64,000 bases of DNA from Culex pipiens pallens (lineage: Eukaryota > Arthropoda > Insecta > Diptera > Culicidae), in assembly GCF_016801865.2 (NCBI RefSeq), contig NC_068937.1, forward strand, positions 134,800,455 to 134,864,454, read 5' to 3'. The notes under the pieces were generated by a model. The model worked only from the letters and a program-made list of their open reading frames with translations. It ran no database searches and was not told the origin of the DNA. The translations under genes were made by a program, and so were the position numbers. Of this stretch, positions 32,546 to 45,291 are shown piece by piece (the stretch's first letter is position 1; each line of letters starts with the position of its first letter).

Positions 32546-33725
32546 GATTCGTTTTATAAAAAAAAACATCCCTACACGGAAAAGCCTCCTGGGAAAAATC
32601 ACATCCCAATTTGTACTCATTTCTCCAAACTAAGCACCGTCGAGGGTTGCTGGTCATCCGGGGAAAAGGGCCCGAAACAAAGATCTGCTCACAACAACAA
32701 TAACATCAACCAAATTGATTTCTTGATTAGGACCCATTTCAAGACGGTTTTTTTTTCTTCCTCCCGGTACCTTAAATTTCGCCGATGGTCCAAATTTCCT
32801 CCGGTCTTCTCGTCACACTTCATTTCCGACGCATATCGTGTCTAGATTCGGCACAAAACTAGTTCACAGACGTGGCGGGACCCTTCGTCTGTTGAAAAAA
32901 CGGAGGTTTTTTTTGGAAACCAACCTCAACCGTCCCGAGAGGGCTTTCCCCCTTCCTACTGCAGGTCCTGGTCCTGCGTCCGGCACGTTGACTTGAGATG
33001 AGAAAATTAATGAGCGTGATTAGAGGGACTAATCCTTCGGGGTCCCGGCCGAAAGAAACCGTCCAGGGCCGTCTCGTCATTTGTTTACGCGCGCCCATTT
33101 CTTCGTCCTCATCTCGGAAAGATGAACCATGTAATGCTTGTTTTGAATATTCATTAGATTTATCTCCGTCAACAGAGTGTCCCGTTTCGCGATGGAGATT
33201 CTCTCGCGGTGATAACCCTTTTGTTGCGAGATCCTTGAAGACGAAAATTTTCGGTGTCTGTTGACGCTGACCTTTTGGCCCGTTTCTTGACGCGACTTGG
33301 TCGCCGAACCGGTTCCTTGTCCCGCGCGCGAAACTGGCCAGCATCCAAAACGTAACGGTTAATACGTGGAAAATTTCGTGTGAAACCAGATTCCTTCGCA
33401 GGACCAACACAGGCCCTTTCGAAAGTGCGCACTCGTGGACCAAAATTTAGCTCCAAACACGAAACGGGTTTGGTTGCCTGTTTTTTGGGAAAGTGGAACG
33501 TTCGAAAACCGTTAAAAATGGGAAACCTCTTGGAAACGACACGTCGACTTTTGGTCAATGAAATTGTACCGCTTTTCAAAAATTGCAGCAATTGTTTAGG
33601 TCACCGTTCTTCATTCAGGACTCAGGTTTGTAATTGTCAACCGAACGTATTGAACCGTTCGTGACTTTCATCGGTTGCGCTCGTCTCGGCACACAAAAGC
33701 AGGTCGAAAATCTTGAAAATTGTAA
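32546..33725. other. Non-coding stretch within the module cluster
   Basis: GC-balanced sequence with long overlapping frames on both strands at 32859-33664; none has a domain or start I trust. A T run lies near 32750 and another near 32905. Confidence 0.5.
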
Positions 33726-33729
33726 CAAG

Positions 33730-34000
33730 TAGGTGGCCAAAACTCGTTTGCTGTGGGCTACAAAGGAGCCCGAAAACATGCATTGAAGTGCTTTCGAAAA
33801 GGATCGAAACTGCTAGCAGTGCTTTATGATAAGTTTGTTGCGTCGCATATGCATTTCCCAATCAAGGACTTCAACATTGAGGTACCTATGAAGAACTTAA
33901 GAAATTTGAAGTTTTTCAGGTAAGTGGTAATATTTGGTTTCTAAGCAGTTAATATTGAGAGGGTAAGTACAAACTGTCAATCTGTCAACTGTCAAAACAT
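33730..34000 (+). repeat. Exon-like module B
   Basis: After an AG at about 33729 the frame is open for some 65 codons (beginning QVGGQNSFAVGYKGARKH) through the core at 33851-33886, which reads MHFPIKDFNIEVP. It ends at TTTTTCAG|GTAAGT (33920-33925). A second donor, GTAAGT at 33963-33968, follows 43 bases on, then the trailer CTGTCAATCTGTCAACTGTC. The reading phase at the donor differs from module A, which argues against simple interchangeable exons. Confidence 0.6.
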
Positions 34001-35635
34001 GTAAGGAATGTAATGGATTTCTACAAATTTTTACTCCTGTTCGAGTAAACTGAGTAGAAATCAATTCATCCAGATTTCAAGACAATTCTCATTAGGAAAG
34101 ATAAGCAGGTCACGTACTAACAAAGCATACATGTAAAAAAAAGGAAATCCAAAAAGAGTAGCCGAAATTCGCCCTACAATCGTAATTGCAGTTCGAAACA
34201 CAACTAATTGTTGTGATTTTTATTGCCCAAAAAAGAAGTACCCAAAACTGCAGGAGAAGGAACCAAAAAACTCATTGACGCAAGCAGAAAAGCAGTTTCT
34301 CCTCTTTTTTTCGAGGATCGTAAATCGTCGCCTTAAAACACAGTCCAAGTCAAAGGGAAAATCAACACAACTTCGTGACTTGCTCGATCCTTTGGTCCCG
34401 GCACGGCATGGGTCTCCTCGCTCTTTGCGCAACTCTTTGTCTCTCGACTGAAGGGATTTTTTAGGCTTTTGGTTCCAACTGAAAATTTCATGCTCGCCCA
34501 GCGCGCAGAGTTGCGTAACGCATTCGAGACTTTTCCCGAAAAGGATTCGCTCGATTCGTTCCAACCTGTGAGCTTGATAAACCTATCTGTAATCATTAGC
34601 AGTGGTATTGTACTTCACGAGAGGTTTTTCTTTGTGAGCGGGTTTGATACGCCGTTTTTCTCGAGTGGACGAAGGCGTTATCATGTGGTCTTCGAGTGTC
34701 CCAGTTGGAGATCGAATTGACCAACTGGCGGACATGGAACACGTGTGCAGTATGGGGAGTCCTGAACGCTACCCGAATCCCAAGAATTGAAATCTAATAT
34801 CCACCATGAAACGGTAACTCTTTCTTCCTGTGTTTCGGTCCTCCAGCGATTCTTCACGTAGATTAGAAGAGGTTCCTTGAACCGAGTACAAAGGGTAAAA
34901 CAATACCTCGTCAATGCTCGACGCTCAACCCGTTCCCACAGACTGTAAATCAATTACGCGTTAAGCCTGCGGCTCCGCCGCGAAAGGATATCCACCATAA
35001 TTAAGGAAGCCACCATCATCTAAACCCCAGCAGCAGCTTCCTGCTGTAGTCTCTCAATGAATGCATGAATGAAGGCATTAGAAAGGGTCGCTAGACGCAA
35101 TCTCCGCGTCGTTTACACTTGTTCTCCAAGTTGTTTGTTTCGGTGTGTCGCGGAGATAGTCTCAAAATGCATTCCTTCGCACCGAGCAGCAAGAGATCGA
35201 GAGCCCGAGAGTTGAATACTAATTAACACCATCGCGACCAGCAGCAGCGCGTTTGACAAACGGTCATAAATTCCCGACTGCGACGTCGAGGCACTTGTTA
35301 ATCCGATCAACGAAGCCGTGGGAGACAGCGTTCAACTCATACTCAGCAACAAAAAAAGAGAGGAGGATATCCTTTTGAAAAGAATCTCTACCACCATCAT
35401 CAACATCCAGCGTTTGTTGGTTGGTTGTTGGCATGAGAATTGAATAAAAAATAGTCTTTCCGCGGCGACGACTGGAGAATTCCAAAGTCTACCGATGACG
35501 ACGTCAACGGAGGGTCCCTCTCTGTTATCTCAATTGAAGAATTTGTTGGCTTAATTAGGTCGTCGTTGCGAGAAAAATACCATACGGGATGACGTCACTT
35601 GACACAGTGGATGATGGATTTCTAGACTGTACTAG
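34001..35635. other. Non-coding stretch within the module cluster
   Basis: Unique-looking sequence with no module core. Open frames at 34220-34596 on the minus strand lack support. Confidence 0.5.
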
Positions 35636-35639
35636 AAAT

Positions 35640-35830
35640 CCATAGCATTCTACTAGGATTTTGACAGATTGACAGTTGACAGATTGACAGAATGTACTTA
35701 CCCGTTCAGATTCCTGCAACAACAGCAACACTAAACACTTACCTGATAACTTTCGCGAACCGTTTGATCGCGTCTTGATAGGTACCTCGATGTCGACGTC
35801 CGTGATTGGGAAACGCAAAGTAGGCAAAAC
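35640..35830 (-). repeat. Exon-like module C, minus strand
   Basis: The core (35781-35816, minus) reads LRFPITDVDIEVP and continues open to TTATCAG|GTAAGT (donor at 35737-35742). The second donor GTAAGT is at 35696-35701, 41 bases on, followed by the CTGTCAATCTGTCAACTGTC trailer. It is the best match to the consensus core. Its orientation is opposite to modules A, E0, E and B. Confidence 0.65.
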
Positions 35831-37815
35831 GTTCTACAACGCAGTTGGCCTTGCAGCTAATCAAGTTTCCATTTAAATGCCCTATCAAAAAAGCTAAAAC
35901 GCACCAAGAACGTCCGCTTATCTCCAATTTCAGCTGTTTTTTTCGCCACTCAACGGTTCCTAAATATTTGGCAGCCTGTGTTGAAGATGTAGAACAAACA
36001 GTCAGACGTTAGCGCTTTCCGTTTGCGAACAGCTGATTAGATTACAGCGTCTTGCTCGACGCACTTCTTTATGCCAACTTCTGCAATCGGCCGGCCGGCC
36101 GGCGTTCTTATCGTCTTGTCAGGCAGCTGATAAACAAACACAGCCAGAACAACTTGGAGCGCGCGCGCGCTCCCTAGCGGAGGTGGTTGGCGGCTGTTCA
36201 AACGTTCGAAACTGCAACTTTATGAATGAATTTGTCACAATCGTTGCTTGCAGCCGGAAGAACACCCGGAGGGGATTTCTTATCGGCGGTGGGGATTCCT
36301 GAGGGCAAGGTCGGTAAGTTCGACGTTTTGTGGAGTTCCCTGAACGCAGATTTAAGCCAATTTGGAGCTTCAATCAAGCTAATCCGCGGAGAATCGGATC
36401 GCTCGAGTTCATCAACATAATAAGATCTGAGCCTCGGATCATTGCGTTCTTTCTTGTGGACGACGTCCCGGGTATGATTAATGAAGTCGATCCCTCCAAC
36501 CTCGCTCGCGAGTCGTTCCGAAGTCAAAACGAAAACATGCCCAAATCAATCAGCTGAGATATTTATTTTTCTTGTGGTCTCGTCTCCTTCGTCAGGATGA
36601 CGACGATGTAGCAGTCCACAAAAGGAAACAAAGTCTTCTTCCCGGGGTTAAGAACTTAGACGGGACCGGAGAGCAGGACTTGATTTGTTATCTTAACAAA
36701 CGAATCAGTCAACAGTCGCAACTCTGGTCCTCGCTCTCTGTATTCGTTGACGAGGCAAAAAATTGACTGTTTATTTTCTTGAGCTTTTTTTGTAAATCGC
36801 GATCGCAACTTGAACTTGGTTAAACCAAGTCATGATCATCGGCGATCAACGTTCAAATCTCGGATCCTCTCCAGGGCACAGTGAAATTCGGTTGTTCCCC
36901 GTTTTATCGACCTTTTATGTGACCATTATCTACCGCACCGAAGGGAGATGGTATTGTTTTTTACGACTCAAGTGCCCAAAGAAAGGACACTTGCTGACCC
37001 CGTGTGATGATCACTTGGCTGCCTTCCCAGAAGTTCTGGCCCGAACATTTCTCCCGTTTTACGACCTCGGCGCGGCAAGCCCTTTGACAACTGCTGAAAG
37101 AAAGTGTTCTCCAGAAAGGATAAGCAAAACCTCCCTTTTGTGTGTTGACTTTCCTGCAGGTCCTCCAGCGATCCTGCCGAGGTGAAAGACAAATATATCA
37201 GCGTGATGCACCCCTAAGAAGTCGAGACTCACGGTGGTAGCGCAGCAGCAGCAGGTACTTTTGTGGTCTGACTTCTGAAAATCATTGGGTGTTTGTGCAA
37301 GATTTTATAATGCCAAATTTAAAAACTTCAAAAGTAAAAATGACTAGTCAATCAATTCTCATCAAACTCCGTTAGTCCAAATTTCACGGGCAAAGTTAAT
37401 TGCAACTCACCTTAAAAGTCCTAATCAAAAAAGGCGAGCGCATTTTAAATGAAACCTTTCCTACTTGATAAACGATCTCTAATAGAACGGTTTGATACCT
37501 CGACAAGAAAGGTTTGCTCATCATCAAACTTCATCACCATTATCTCACTCACTGATGAAAGTTTGTGATTTCGATTTCTGGAGAATTGGCCGAGAGCGCC
37601 GCTCTTTAAATCCCGGGGTGCCGTGTGCGATAATTAATAAATTTTCTCCTCTTTGCTTGGGACATTCTGAACTATTTTGAGTGACACTGTAAAAAACTAA
37701 TCTTTACTAGCATTTTCACCCTAACAACTCTTGAAATAAAAATTGTAGTGAGCAATGGATTTCATTAAATTTACTCAAACAGGAGTAATCTGGAATAAAA
37801 TCGATTGAATTCACC
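35831..37815. other. Non-coding stretch within the module cluster
   Basis: Contains a GGCCGGCCGGCCGG run at about 36089-36103 and a GC run (GCGCGCGCGC) at about 36160-36170. Overlapping frames on both strands at 36119-37192 have no recognised domain. Confidence 0.5.
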
Positions 37816-37819
37816 TTAA

Positions 37820-37980
37820 ATTGACAGATTGACAGTTGACAGAATGTACTCACCAGTTGTTTGGAACATATTCACACATTTGTACTTACCAGATAAGATT
37901 TGCAAAATAATAAGCGATTCTTATGCGGCTACCTCAAAGTTGACGTCCGTGATCGGGAAATGCAAATCGATTGAATCCGC
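37820..37980 (-). repeat. Exon-like module D, minus strand, broken
   Basis: The core (37928-37963, minus) reads LHFPITDVNFEV and is closed by TAA within a few codons. The sequence still continues to CTG|GTAAGT (37884-37889) and a second donor GTGAGT (37848-37853, 36 bases on), then TTCTGTCAACTGTCAATCTG. The donors are better conserved than the reading frame. Confidence 0.65.
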
Positions 37981-38885
37981 AAAACAACGATTTTTCACAG
38001 TGCATTTCACCTCAAATCGCTCTATTCGGTAGTCCCAGCCACCAACAACAACAACAAACAAACTTTCGCCATTAGGACCTTCTTCGCCCAACGGCCATTA
38101 AGGAATGTAATTTTTGACGCCGACCCACAAAAAAACGGCTCGCAATAAAAACAATGACACGACCCATAGATCCTAGATTTCATCTGATCTAATGGTGTGG
38201 TGATTTCTCAGCTATAAAAATATATCTTCTTGCTCTTTGTTTCGCTCGGGAAAATTTTTCAAGGTTCATTATTTTTTCGTTTTGACTGCGAGACTGATTC
38301 AAAGGTTTTATTTTTTATTGACTTTTGGAGGATTTTTTTGTGTGTTATTTTCGAGGAAACTTTTCGCCGTTTGAGGCCTCTCAAGTGCTGAAGAAAGAAT
38401 CCTTCTTCTTCGAGTGGGTCAACTCCACGGAGGCCAGCGATGCGCGGTCCTGGGTGGTGTACGTGTGAAAAAAAGGATAAGGATTTATTTTTTTTGTGTT
38501 TTTCAAGACCTTCTTTTTTGGGTTGATTTTTTGTTTGAGATATGCGTTTGTGTTTATACGTTTAACCGTTCCTAATATTTACATTTAGACCCAGCGAAAA
38601 GCGTATCTCGCGCGGGAGAGCCCGACGAACGTGGGCCAAAGTGGAAGGGACGAAAAGAAGCCGCTTTTTGGCGCCCGTTTTTTTGGCGGTTTCTCTCGAG
38701 GGGTTTCCCGCCTTTTTCTGGACGGTTCTGTGGCTTGTGGATGGTTTTTTTAAATTCTTGGAATTCTAGGTCACCGGAGAAGGTCAAGGTCATCGGAAGA
38801 GGTCACGTCGTCGGAATTTTGATTTTTTTTTAAATTTGTACTCATGACGTCATATTTATGCGACTTGCTTTTCTCAATCAAGGAC
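37981..38885. other. Non-coding stretch, no gene seen
   Basis: Mixed sequence with T-rich tracts. TTTTCTCAATCAAGGACGTAAG at about 38870-38892 weakly resembles the core of module B but lacks the rest. Confidence 0.5.
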
Positions 38886-38889
38886 GTAA

Positions 38890-39265
38890 GATGTGTGAGT
38901 GAGCAAGTGAGTAAGTAAATTGGTGAGCGATTCATTCAGTGAGTAAGTAAGTGAGCAAGTGAGTAGTTCAATGAGTGAATGAGATATTCAATGATAGTGA
39001 GCGATTCAGCAAGTGAGTGAATCAGTGAGTACGCATGGGGTCAGTGAATGCGTCAATAAGTATGTCAACGAGTGAGTGATGAGAAAGTGAGTAGAAGATA
39101 AACAAGAAAGTAAATCCATGATCCAATCCTTAATTGGTATTTGAGTGAATCGCCTATTCATTCGGTGAGTGAGCAAGTGAGTGGTTCAATGAGTCAGTGA
39201 GTGAATCAATGATAGTGAGCGAGTCAAGAAGTGAGCCAATGAGCGAGTGAATGACTGAGTGAGCG
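38890..39265. repeat. Degenerate GTGA/GAGT array
   Basis: GTGAGT, GTAAGT, GAGTGAAT and AGTGAGC words recur densely without a fixed long period, as in an old (GTGA)n microsatellite. There are no long perfect runs. The minus-strand frame (DSLTDSLNHSLAHS) is an array translation. Confidence 0.75.
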
Positions 39266-40764
39266 ATGCAAAAAATTACAATTACAAAAAAAATAATAAT
39301 CAATATATGACCTATCGATAGGTAACATCTAAAAAAAATCAACCCCAGCACCGTTTTATGGTTTATTTTGCCCTTTCTCAGCAGGAAAACTGACATTTCG
39401 TAAGTTAAATTTCTTTGCTAGCCACAAGATAGACCCAAAAATTAATGGTTTCGTCCCGGGACCGTCCAACTATAGCAAAAGAGGTATCTCCCAAATAAAT
39501 AAATAGGTCGTAAAAGGCACAACACATGAGACCTTCTATTTCTAGACAAATTTCTTGGAACTGCAAAGGCGGACTGATCAATTTGGACGATTTCACACTG
39601 ACCTGAAGGCACTTCGCGAGAACGAACTCTTCACAAATGGCCAAATATTGACCAACGTTAATCGATATGTTTGCTGCCGAGGGGGGAGCCGAGTTTGGAC
39701 GACCGTGTTGGACGCAGTTTCACACATTTCAGCTGGAAATCTTTGATCTCGACCGACTTCCGTTCGGTGGAATTGGCAAACAACTCAGTTAAAAAATCGC
39801 TTTGCAAAATATTTAAAAGGACAATCGCTTCTCAGGAATCGACCATTCCAGCAATTCTTTTTTTTTTTAAAACTAAGGATTTAACCAACAATGAACCCAC
39901 AACGAAACGGTACGTGTCCATTTAAATGGTCATTTAAATCCCACCACATTCCACAAAGGACACCTCCGCATGTCCTTTAAACAGCAAAAAAAATGGTAGC
40001 AAGAAAAACACAAAATTCCAAAACGTTCCAAAACGTCCAAACAACGGCTCGCTTTGTGTGCTCTAATATTTTTTGCAAATACCTTCTTTTGGCTGGTCAA
40101 AGGATCTGCAAACCAGGACTCCAGCTGATAACGACATGGAAATGGTCTTTAAATTTGCATGCCAAACAAAAAAAAGGAAAAATAACAAAAATTGCAACAT
40201 CATACCAGTCCTGGTCAGTCTCGCAGCATCTTGGAAGGCTTTTTTTTATCTGGTCACGTCTTACCTGGAATGAGAAGGAAAGCAAAAAAAAACACGAATA
40301 AATCAAAACTGAGCAAAGAATGTTATTGTCACATGAGTATAAGAAAAAACAGCAGGGCAGAAACACGAACAATTGGTCCGTTCAATTACTGGCTAAATTA
40401 AGTTTCTTTTGACAGTTTTGGAAAACACACATCGAGCGGAGGTTGGTTTTGCGCTGCTGGGAAAGCGGTTTAGATGAAACGGCACTTTTTGCGGATAATA
40501 TTGTCAACTTTGTGTCAGTTTCTAAGGAAATCATTTATCATAATATGCAAACTTTTGTTGTATCAACTTTTGAAAATAACATTAACATAAAAATTTGTGT
40601 TTTTTTAATTTGTTAGTTGTTCAATAATAACATTTCTCCTGCTTAATCATCAAGTTTAACATAAATTTGTTATTGGGCCAATTGATTTTTTTTCCATTTT
40701 TTTCCTCTCCTTCCCCTCAGTATTTCACGGCTAAAAATATATATATTTTTGTTAAAAAAAAGAA
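39266..40764. other. Non-coding stretch, no gene seen
   Basis: AT-rich with A runs. No supported gene, RNA or repeat recognised. Confidence 0.5.
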
Positions 40765-40767
40765 ATG

Positions 40768-41222
40768 TTCATTCGACGAAACGACCCATTCGGCGAAACG
40801 ACCTTCGGCGAAATGTCCATTTTCCAATCTGGTACGTTTCGCCGAATGTCGTTTCGCCAAATGGACATTTCGCCGAAGGTCGTTTCGCCGAATGGGTCGT
40901 TTCGCCGAATGGACATTTCGCCTAATGGACATTTCACCGAATTTGAAAAAAAAGATTAAAATCAAAGGTAAACAATAAAATTACCAAAACCTAAAAGAAA
41001 GAACGATTCATGTTTGAAAGAATGCAAAAACTCACAGAAGTATTCTCAAACCCTTTTTTAGTACTTTTTTTTTATCCATTTCTTTTTCTTTTGATTTTTT
41101 CCTTTTTTGTTTTCTTTTTTTTTTAATTCGGCGAAATGTCCATTCGGCGAAACGACCCATTCGGCGAAACGACCTTCGGCGAAATGTCCATTCGGCGAAA
41201 CGACATTCGGCGAAATGTCCCG
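40768..41222. mobile_element. Patterned direct and inverted CATTCGGCGAAACGAC repeat
   Basis: Units of 15-18 bp (CATTCGGCGAAACGACC and TTCGGCGAAATGTC) run forward at 40768-40826, in inverse orientation at about 40830-40942 and forward again at about 41131-41222. The middle (40943-41130) is AT-rich. The first two blocks can fold on each other around CCAATCTGG. No coding. It looks like a foldback-type element with repetitive ends. Confidence 0.75.
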
Positions 41223-43690
41223 CACCCTCAAAATTGGCTTTTTAATCTCTTTACTACTTATGTTCGCATAAATGTCTCATATGCATGATACAACAATAAT
41301 ATTTACCACTCTGTTTTTAACAAATTTAAAATTTTCGAGACAACAGATTGGAAATGACACTTCAAAATTCATTCCACAACTTTCATAAATTTTCACAATA
41401 AATGAGGATTTTTTCTCTAAAATCAAATAAATGAAAAATGAATAGATGGTTTAAGGTTGTAATAATTCTATCAGATAAAAACTAAACAGAATATAAATGA
41501 TAAAATACAAAAGACAGATAAAAATAAATACTAAAAACAAAAAAGGCAAGTTTTAAAAAATGTAAAGGTTTTCTATAATTTATAGCAAAAAATTATAAAT
41601 CTTCACAATATAACCAAAAATATAGCATAAAACAAAAAAAAAGAACACGAAAAGCATAAGAAGAAAAAACTCGACAACTGAACGGTGATTTGTTATGGCA
41701 ATAAATATTTGCAAATTTAAAATTGCCAATGTCATTCAATTACATCCAAAATTATGATTAATGTTACCCAATAATCCCAAATCCGCTTTCGTAAACATTC
41801 TATTTGCGGAAATGACTCAAACATTTTAATTCAACCCACGCTCGCAGGTGCCAAACAAAGGTCCCCTTTTCCCGATAGGTGTGACTTTCTCACGACTTTT
41901 CGCTACCAAAGTCCACAATAAATAGAAAGCCTTTCTTTCTGGCTCGGCCAAACCCACCCGGGAATTGCCGCCCGTTGCAAAGGTTTGTATGTAAACACCG
42001 CACCGGATAATCTGAAGCTGCTGGGAACCGGGAACGGGACGAGATCGTGCGCAAAACCAACCAACGACCAATAAATTTCGTCATTGATCACCTTTTTTGT
42101 TGGGCCTTTTGAAATTTTCGCCCTGTGATCTCTATAAAAATTCGTTCGCCTGGGAAAAACGGGCAGGTTGCTACTTCTTGGCCATTAGATCAATTTAGGA
42201 GAGATTTTATAGCAATTTTTCATTCTTTTCTGCGAGGTTTTTCGGGAACCTACCCACGGGAACACCATATCTATGGGAGCATAAAAGGAAACCTTCGATT
42301 ATTATTATTTTTATCATTACAAAGTGTCTCGTTTCATGACTCGAGCACATTCTTCAGGGCGAAGGCTTTTTTCTTCCCTTTCTCTGCTTTTAAAAAACCT
42401 TTGAAAAACGAAAGAATTGGAATGGAAAACCTCCAGCCAAGAAGTCCTTAAAGATCTCTTCTTCGATGACGGACCAAAAGGCATTCCGCAAAATTTCGAG
42501 GAAGGCCAACGGCGAAGACGCTGCACCAACTTCTTAATGTTTTTTTTTTTTTGCTGGCCCTGGTCCTTCTCTCCTTTTTTTACACGACGATCACGAAAGG
42601 ATCTTGGGAACCGAACGTCGGGACACAGCAGAAACTCGGGAAAAACATATGATTTTTGTTGTTGGTCTCAGCTGATCCTGGACTTGGCTTACGATGGGAA
42701 ATCACCTGACTGCTTGACAGTTCTTGGCTTTTTAAGGTTTCGTTTTCCCCCTTCATTCCTTCTCCTACTTTTTTTTCTAGAAAAACCTCTGCCCCCGCAC
42801 TTTTGAGTGTCGTATCGAATTGGGAATCTCTATTTGGCAGTGTCGCTTTGAGTTTTGCTTTTTCTGGACAAATTTAAAGGTCTTCCTGGGGTTTTCTATT
42901 CTATTTGTGTGTGCGTCCTTTAACCTTCTAGAACGAGCGAAGATTTGGCGGCGCGATAGGAGGATCCCGATCTAGACGCAATAAAACGGGCCTCACAAAG
43001 CGTGACAGCAAATTTATGACGGCAAATACGCCGTCGTGTGTGTTTGTGCCGTGTGAACTTTATGGCTTCTCGAAGGGTGTGAAACGATCTGTTGGGTGTG
43101 GGTGGAATGGCATTTTTTATTGTTACGAAATTTGATTGAGGGAGGATTTTGATTTGATTTGACTTGACTTGACTTGGAAATACCTCTGTTTCTTAAAACT
43201 TTTTTAGAGTAACATGCTTCTAAATAAACAAAATATGTCAAAGACACAAAAATAAATTAAAATAAGATAGAATTATACATTAGCCACTAGTAGGAAACCA
43301 ATGTCATTAATTCATTTTTATTAGAAACATATCAAATTTGTATAACTTTAAACCAAACATAGTTTCTGAGGTACTTTTAAGTCTTGATCACATAAATTTT
43401 GGAGTAATGAGGGCAAAGCAATAAAAAAGGCAATTTCAAATTTCATTGCGATTTTAAATATATAAATTAACCATATTCAATAAACCCTTAAAGTTCACAA
43501 TCGATTTTAAAAGTTTTTTCAATAAAAAATATTTTGAAGCAAAAATTATTTTTATTGCCTCCCGATTTTTTTCGGAAAAATTGGTGGGACACAAAAATTT
43601 AAATAAAATTTGCAAAGGCCTATTGTTTCATTTGAAAAATTCACAATGTTTGATAAATTATAAACTAAATTTAAAATTTATGTTTTTTAG
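41223..43690. other. Non-coding stretch, no gene seen
   Basis: 41223-41800 is AT-rich and starts with a fragment of the MITE end also seen at 26546. 41820-43000 is more balanced, with frames open on both strands and no supported gene. 43090-43690 is AT-rich. Confidence 0.5.
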
Positions 43691-44642
43691 GTAGGGGGAG
43701 GTGGGACAAGACGACCATATGGGGTAAGAGGAACAATCGCTCGTACGGCCGTAATTTCTACAATTTTGATTATTTCCAGCATGAGAAATTGTTGCTAGCA
43801 ATGCAGTTGATTCTACTACCACATAACCGTCAAAACGTAAACGCCACGGGGCATAAGATTTAATGAAGTTTTTTTAAAAACCTTGGTTTTCTTATAATAT
43901 TTGAAAAGTACAAAATAAGGCTTAGGGTTCGTTTTAAGGCTCATTTTATCAAAATGCCATTTTTCCTAGATCAGTGGTGTCCCTACCAATGACTTGCACC
44001 TATTATAAAGAATGATTTAACATTTGGTTATTTTTGTTGAGAGCTTTTAAAAAAATATGTTCAGGTGGGGCAAGTGTACCATATGGATTTTTAGTATGGA
44101 AAAAAATACGAATTGCTGCAACAACACATTTTTAATTGGGAAATAAATACATAAACGTACTTAAAAACTAATAAACAATTGTTAAAAAAAATTGTCCATA
44201 CAAAAAAAAGTGATATTATGAAAATTTCCTTTTTTTCAACTAAGTAATTTTTTTTTTCGTAAAACGATCAAATTTTTAGTAAAATATAATTATTTAATCT
44301 AAAAATGAAAGAAACGTTTCAAATACATCCTAATCTGATGTATCTAAGTGATAACAGTTCAATTGTAAGAAAATTAACATGTTGTTTCATGCATTGTTCC
44401 TCTTGCCCCATCGGGTTGTTCGTCTTGCCCCACTAGTTGAGTAGAACATACGAAAAATCAAAATTTTTAAAATCATTTTTTTACATTAAAAAACTGGATT
44501 TTTTGAAAACTTGTTCTATCAAAGTCTTAGTCGAGACCTGGAATAAGATGATTATAAAAAAATCGAACAGATTTTTTAACGTTTTTAATGGGTTATAACG
44601 AGCATTTCCTTAGCTTGTTACACTTGCCCCACTTTCCCCTAC
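43691..44642. mobile_element. MITE-like element with GTAGGGG ends
   Basis: GTAGGGGGAGGTGGGACAAG at the left is matched by the inverse of CTTGCCCCACTTTCCCCTAC at the right. A second pair, GGGGTAAGAGGAACAAT (left) and ATTGTTCCTCTTGCCCC (inverse at right, about 44393-44410), is offset inward. About 950 bp, AT-rich interior, no transposase. No clear target duplication. Confidence 0.7.
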
Positions 44643-45149
44643 AGTGAATTCCGTTCGTACTTAATTCGTAATATGGGTCATTCCACCTGAAGTGTGCAAG
44701 AAAAAATGCAAATTTGAAAATTACCGTCTCCGATTCTATTCAAATTTGGCAGAGCTGTTGAGACTATCAAAACATGCAAAAATCCCGAATTTCATCCAAA
44801 TCGGACCACCCCCTCCATTTTTGGTACCCTCCCAAAAAATGGACTTTTTGGCGATTTTTGAGCGAGACCCCTATCTTCAAACGACGATAACTCAGGAACC
44901 ACAAATCTTAGAGGGTCGGTCTTAGACTCAATTTTGAAGGAAATTGTACGTGGAATCCATTTCTGTCATCAAAATTAAGATTAAAATGTGTTTTCTACCT
45001 GTGTTGCGCAATTGAAAACTTTAAATGGCCGTATCTCAAAACAGCCCTATTTAATTGTGGTTTGGTTGAGCGTTTTAGCAGAATGCATTACTGTGAATAC
45101 AAAGAGACGAGTTGTTCCTTTTAATTCCGCTATATATTTTTAATATCTT

Positions 45150-45195
45150 GACAGATACGTATTTCGTCTACTACTTGCAGACTTCATCAGTGTTC
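45150..45195 (-). ncRNA. Hammerhead ribozyme motif, inverted copy
   Basis: Exact inverse of the motif at 45375-45420, lying in the inverted leader arm. It would be sense only in a transcript running leftward out of the element. Confidence 0.65.
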
Positions 45196-45291
45196 TGTTC
45201 TCGACTGAAGGTTCATCGCTGGTGTATCCATATTTGTAGTTACTGTAGGTACTACCTCCTCGTTCTTCTTTTGTGCCTGTATAGGCTGTAT

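Noticed and set aside
32859..33591. Frames of 140-194 codons on the minus strand
   Set aside because: Overlapping frames of similar length on both strands in GC-balanced sequence; no domain, start context or splice pattern.
29815..37980. Calling the exon-like modules as exons of one named gene
   Set aside because: Orientation changes, donor phases differ and module D has a stop; no product is recognised, so they are kept as repeats with a hypothesis.
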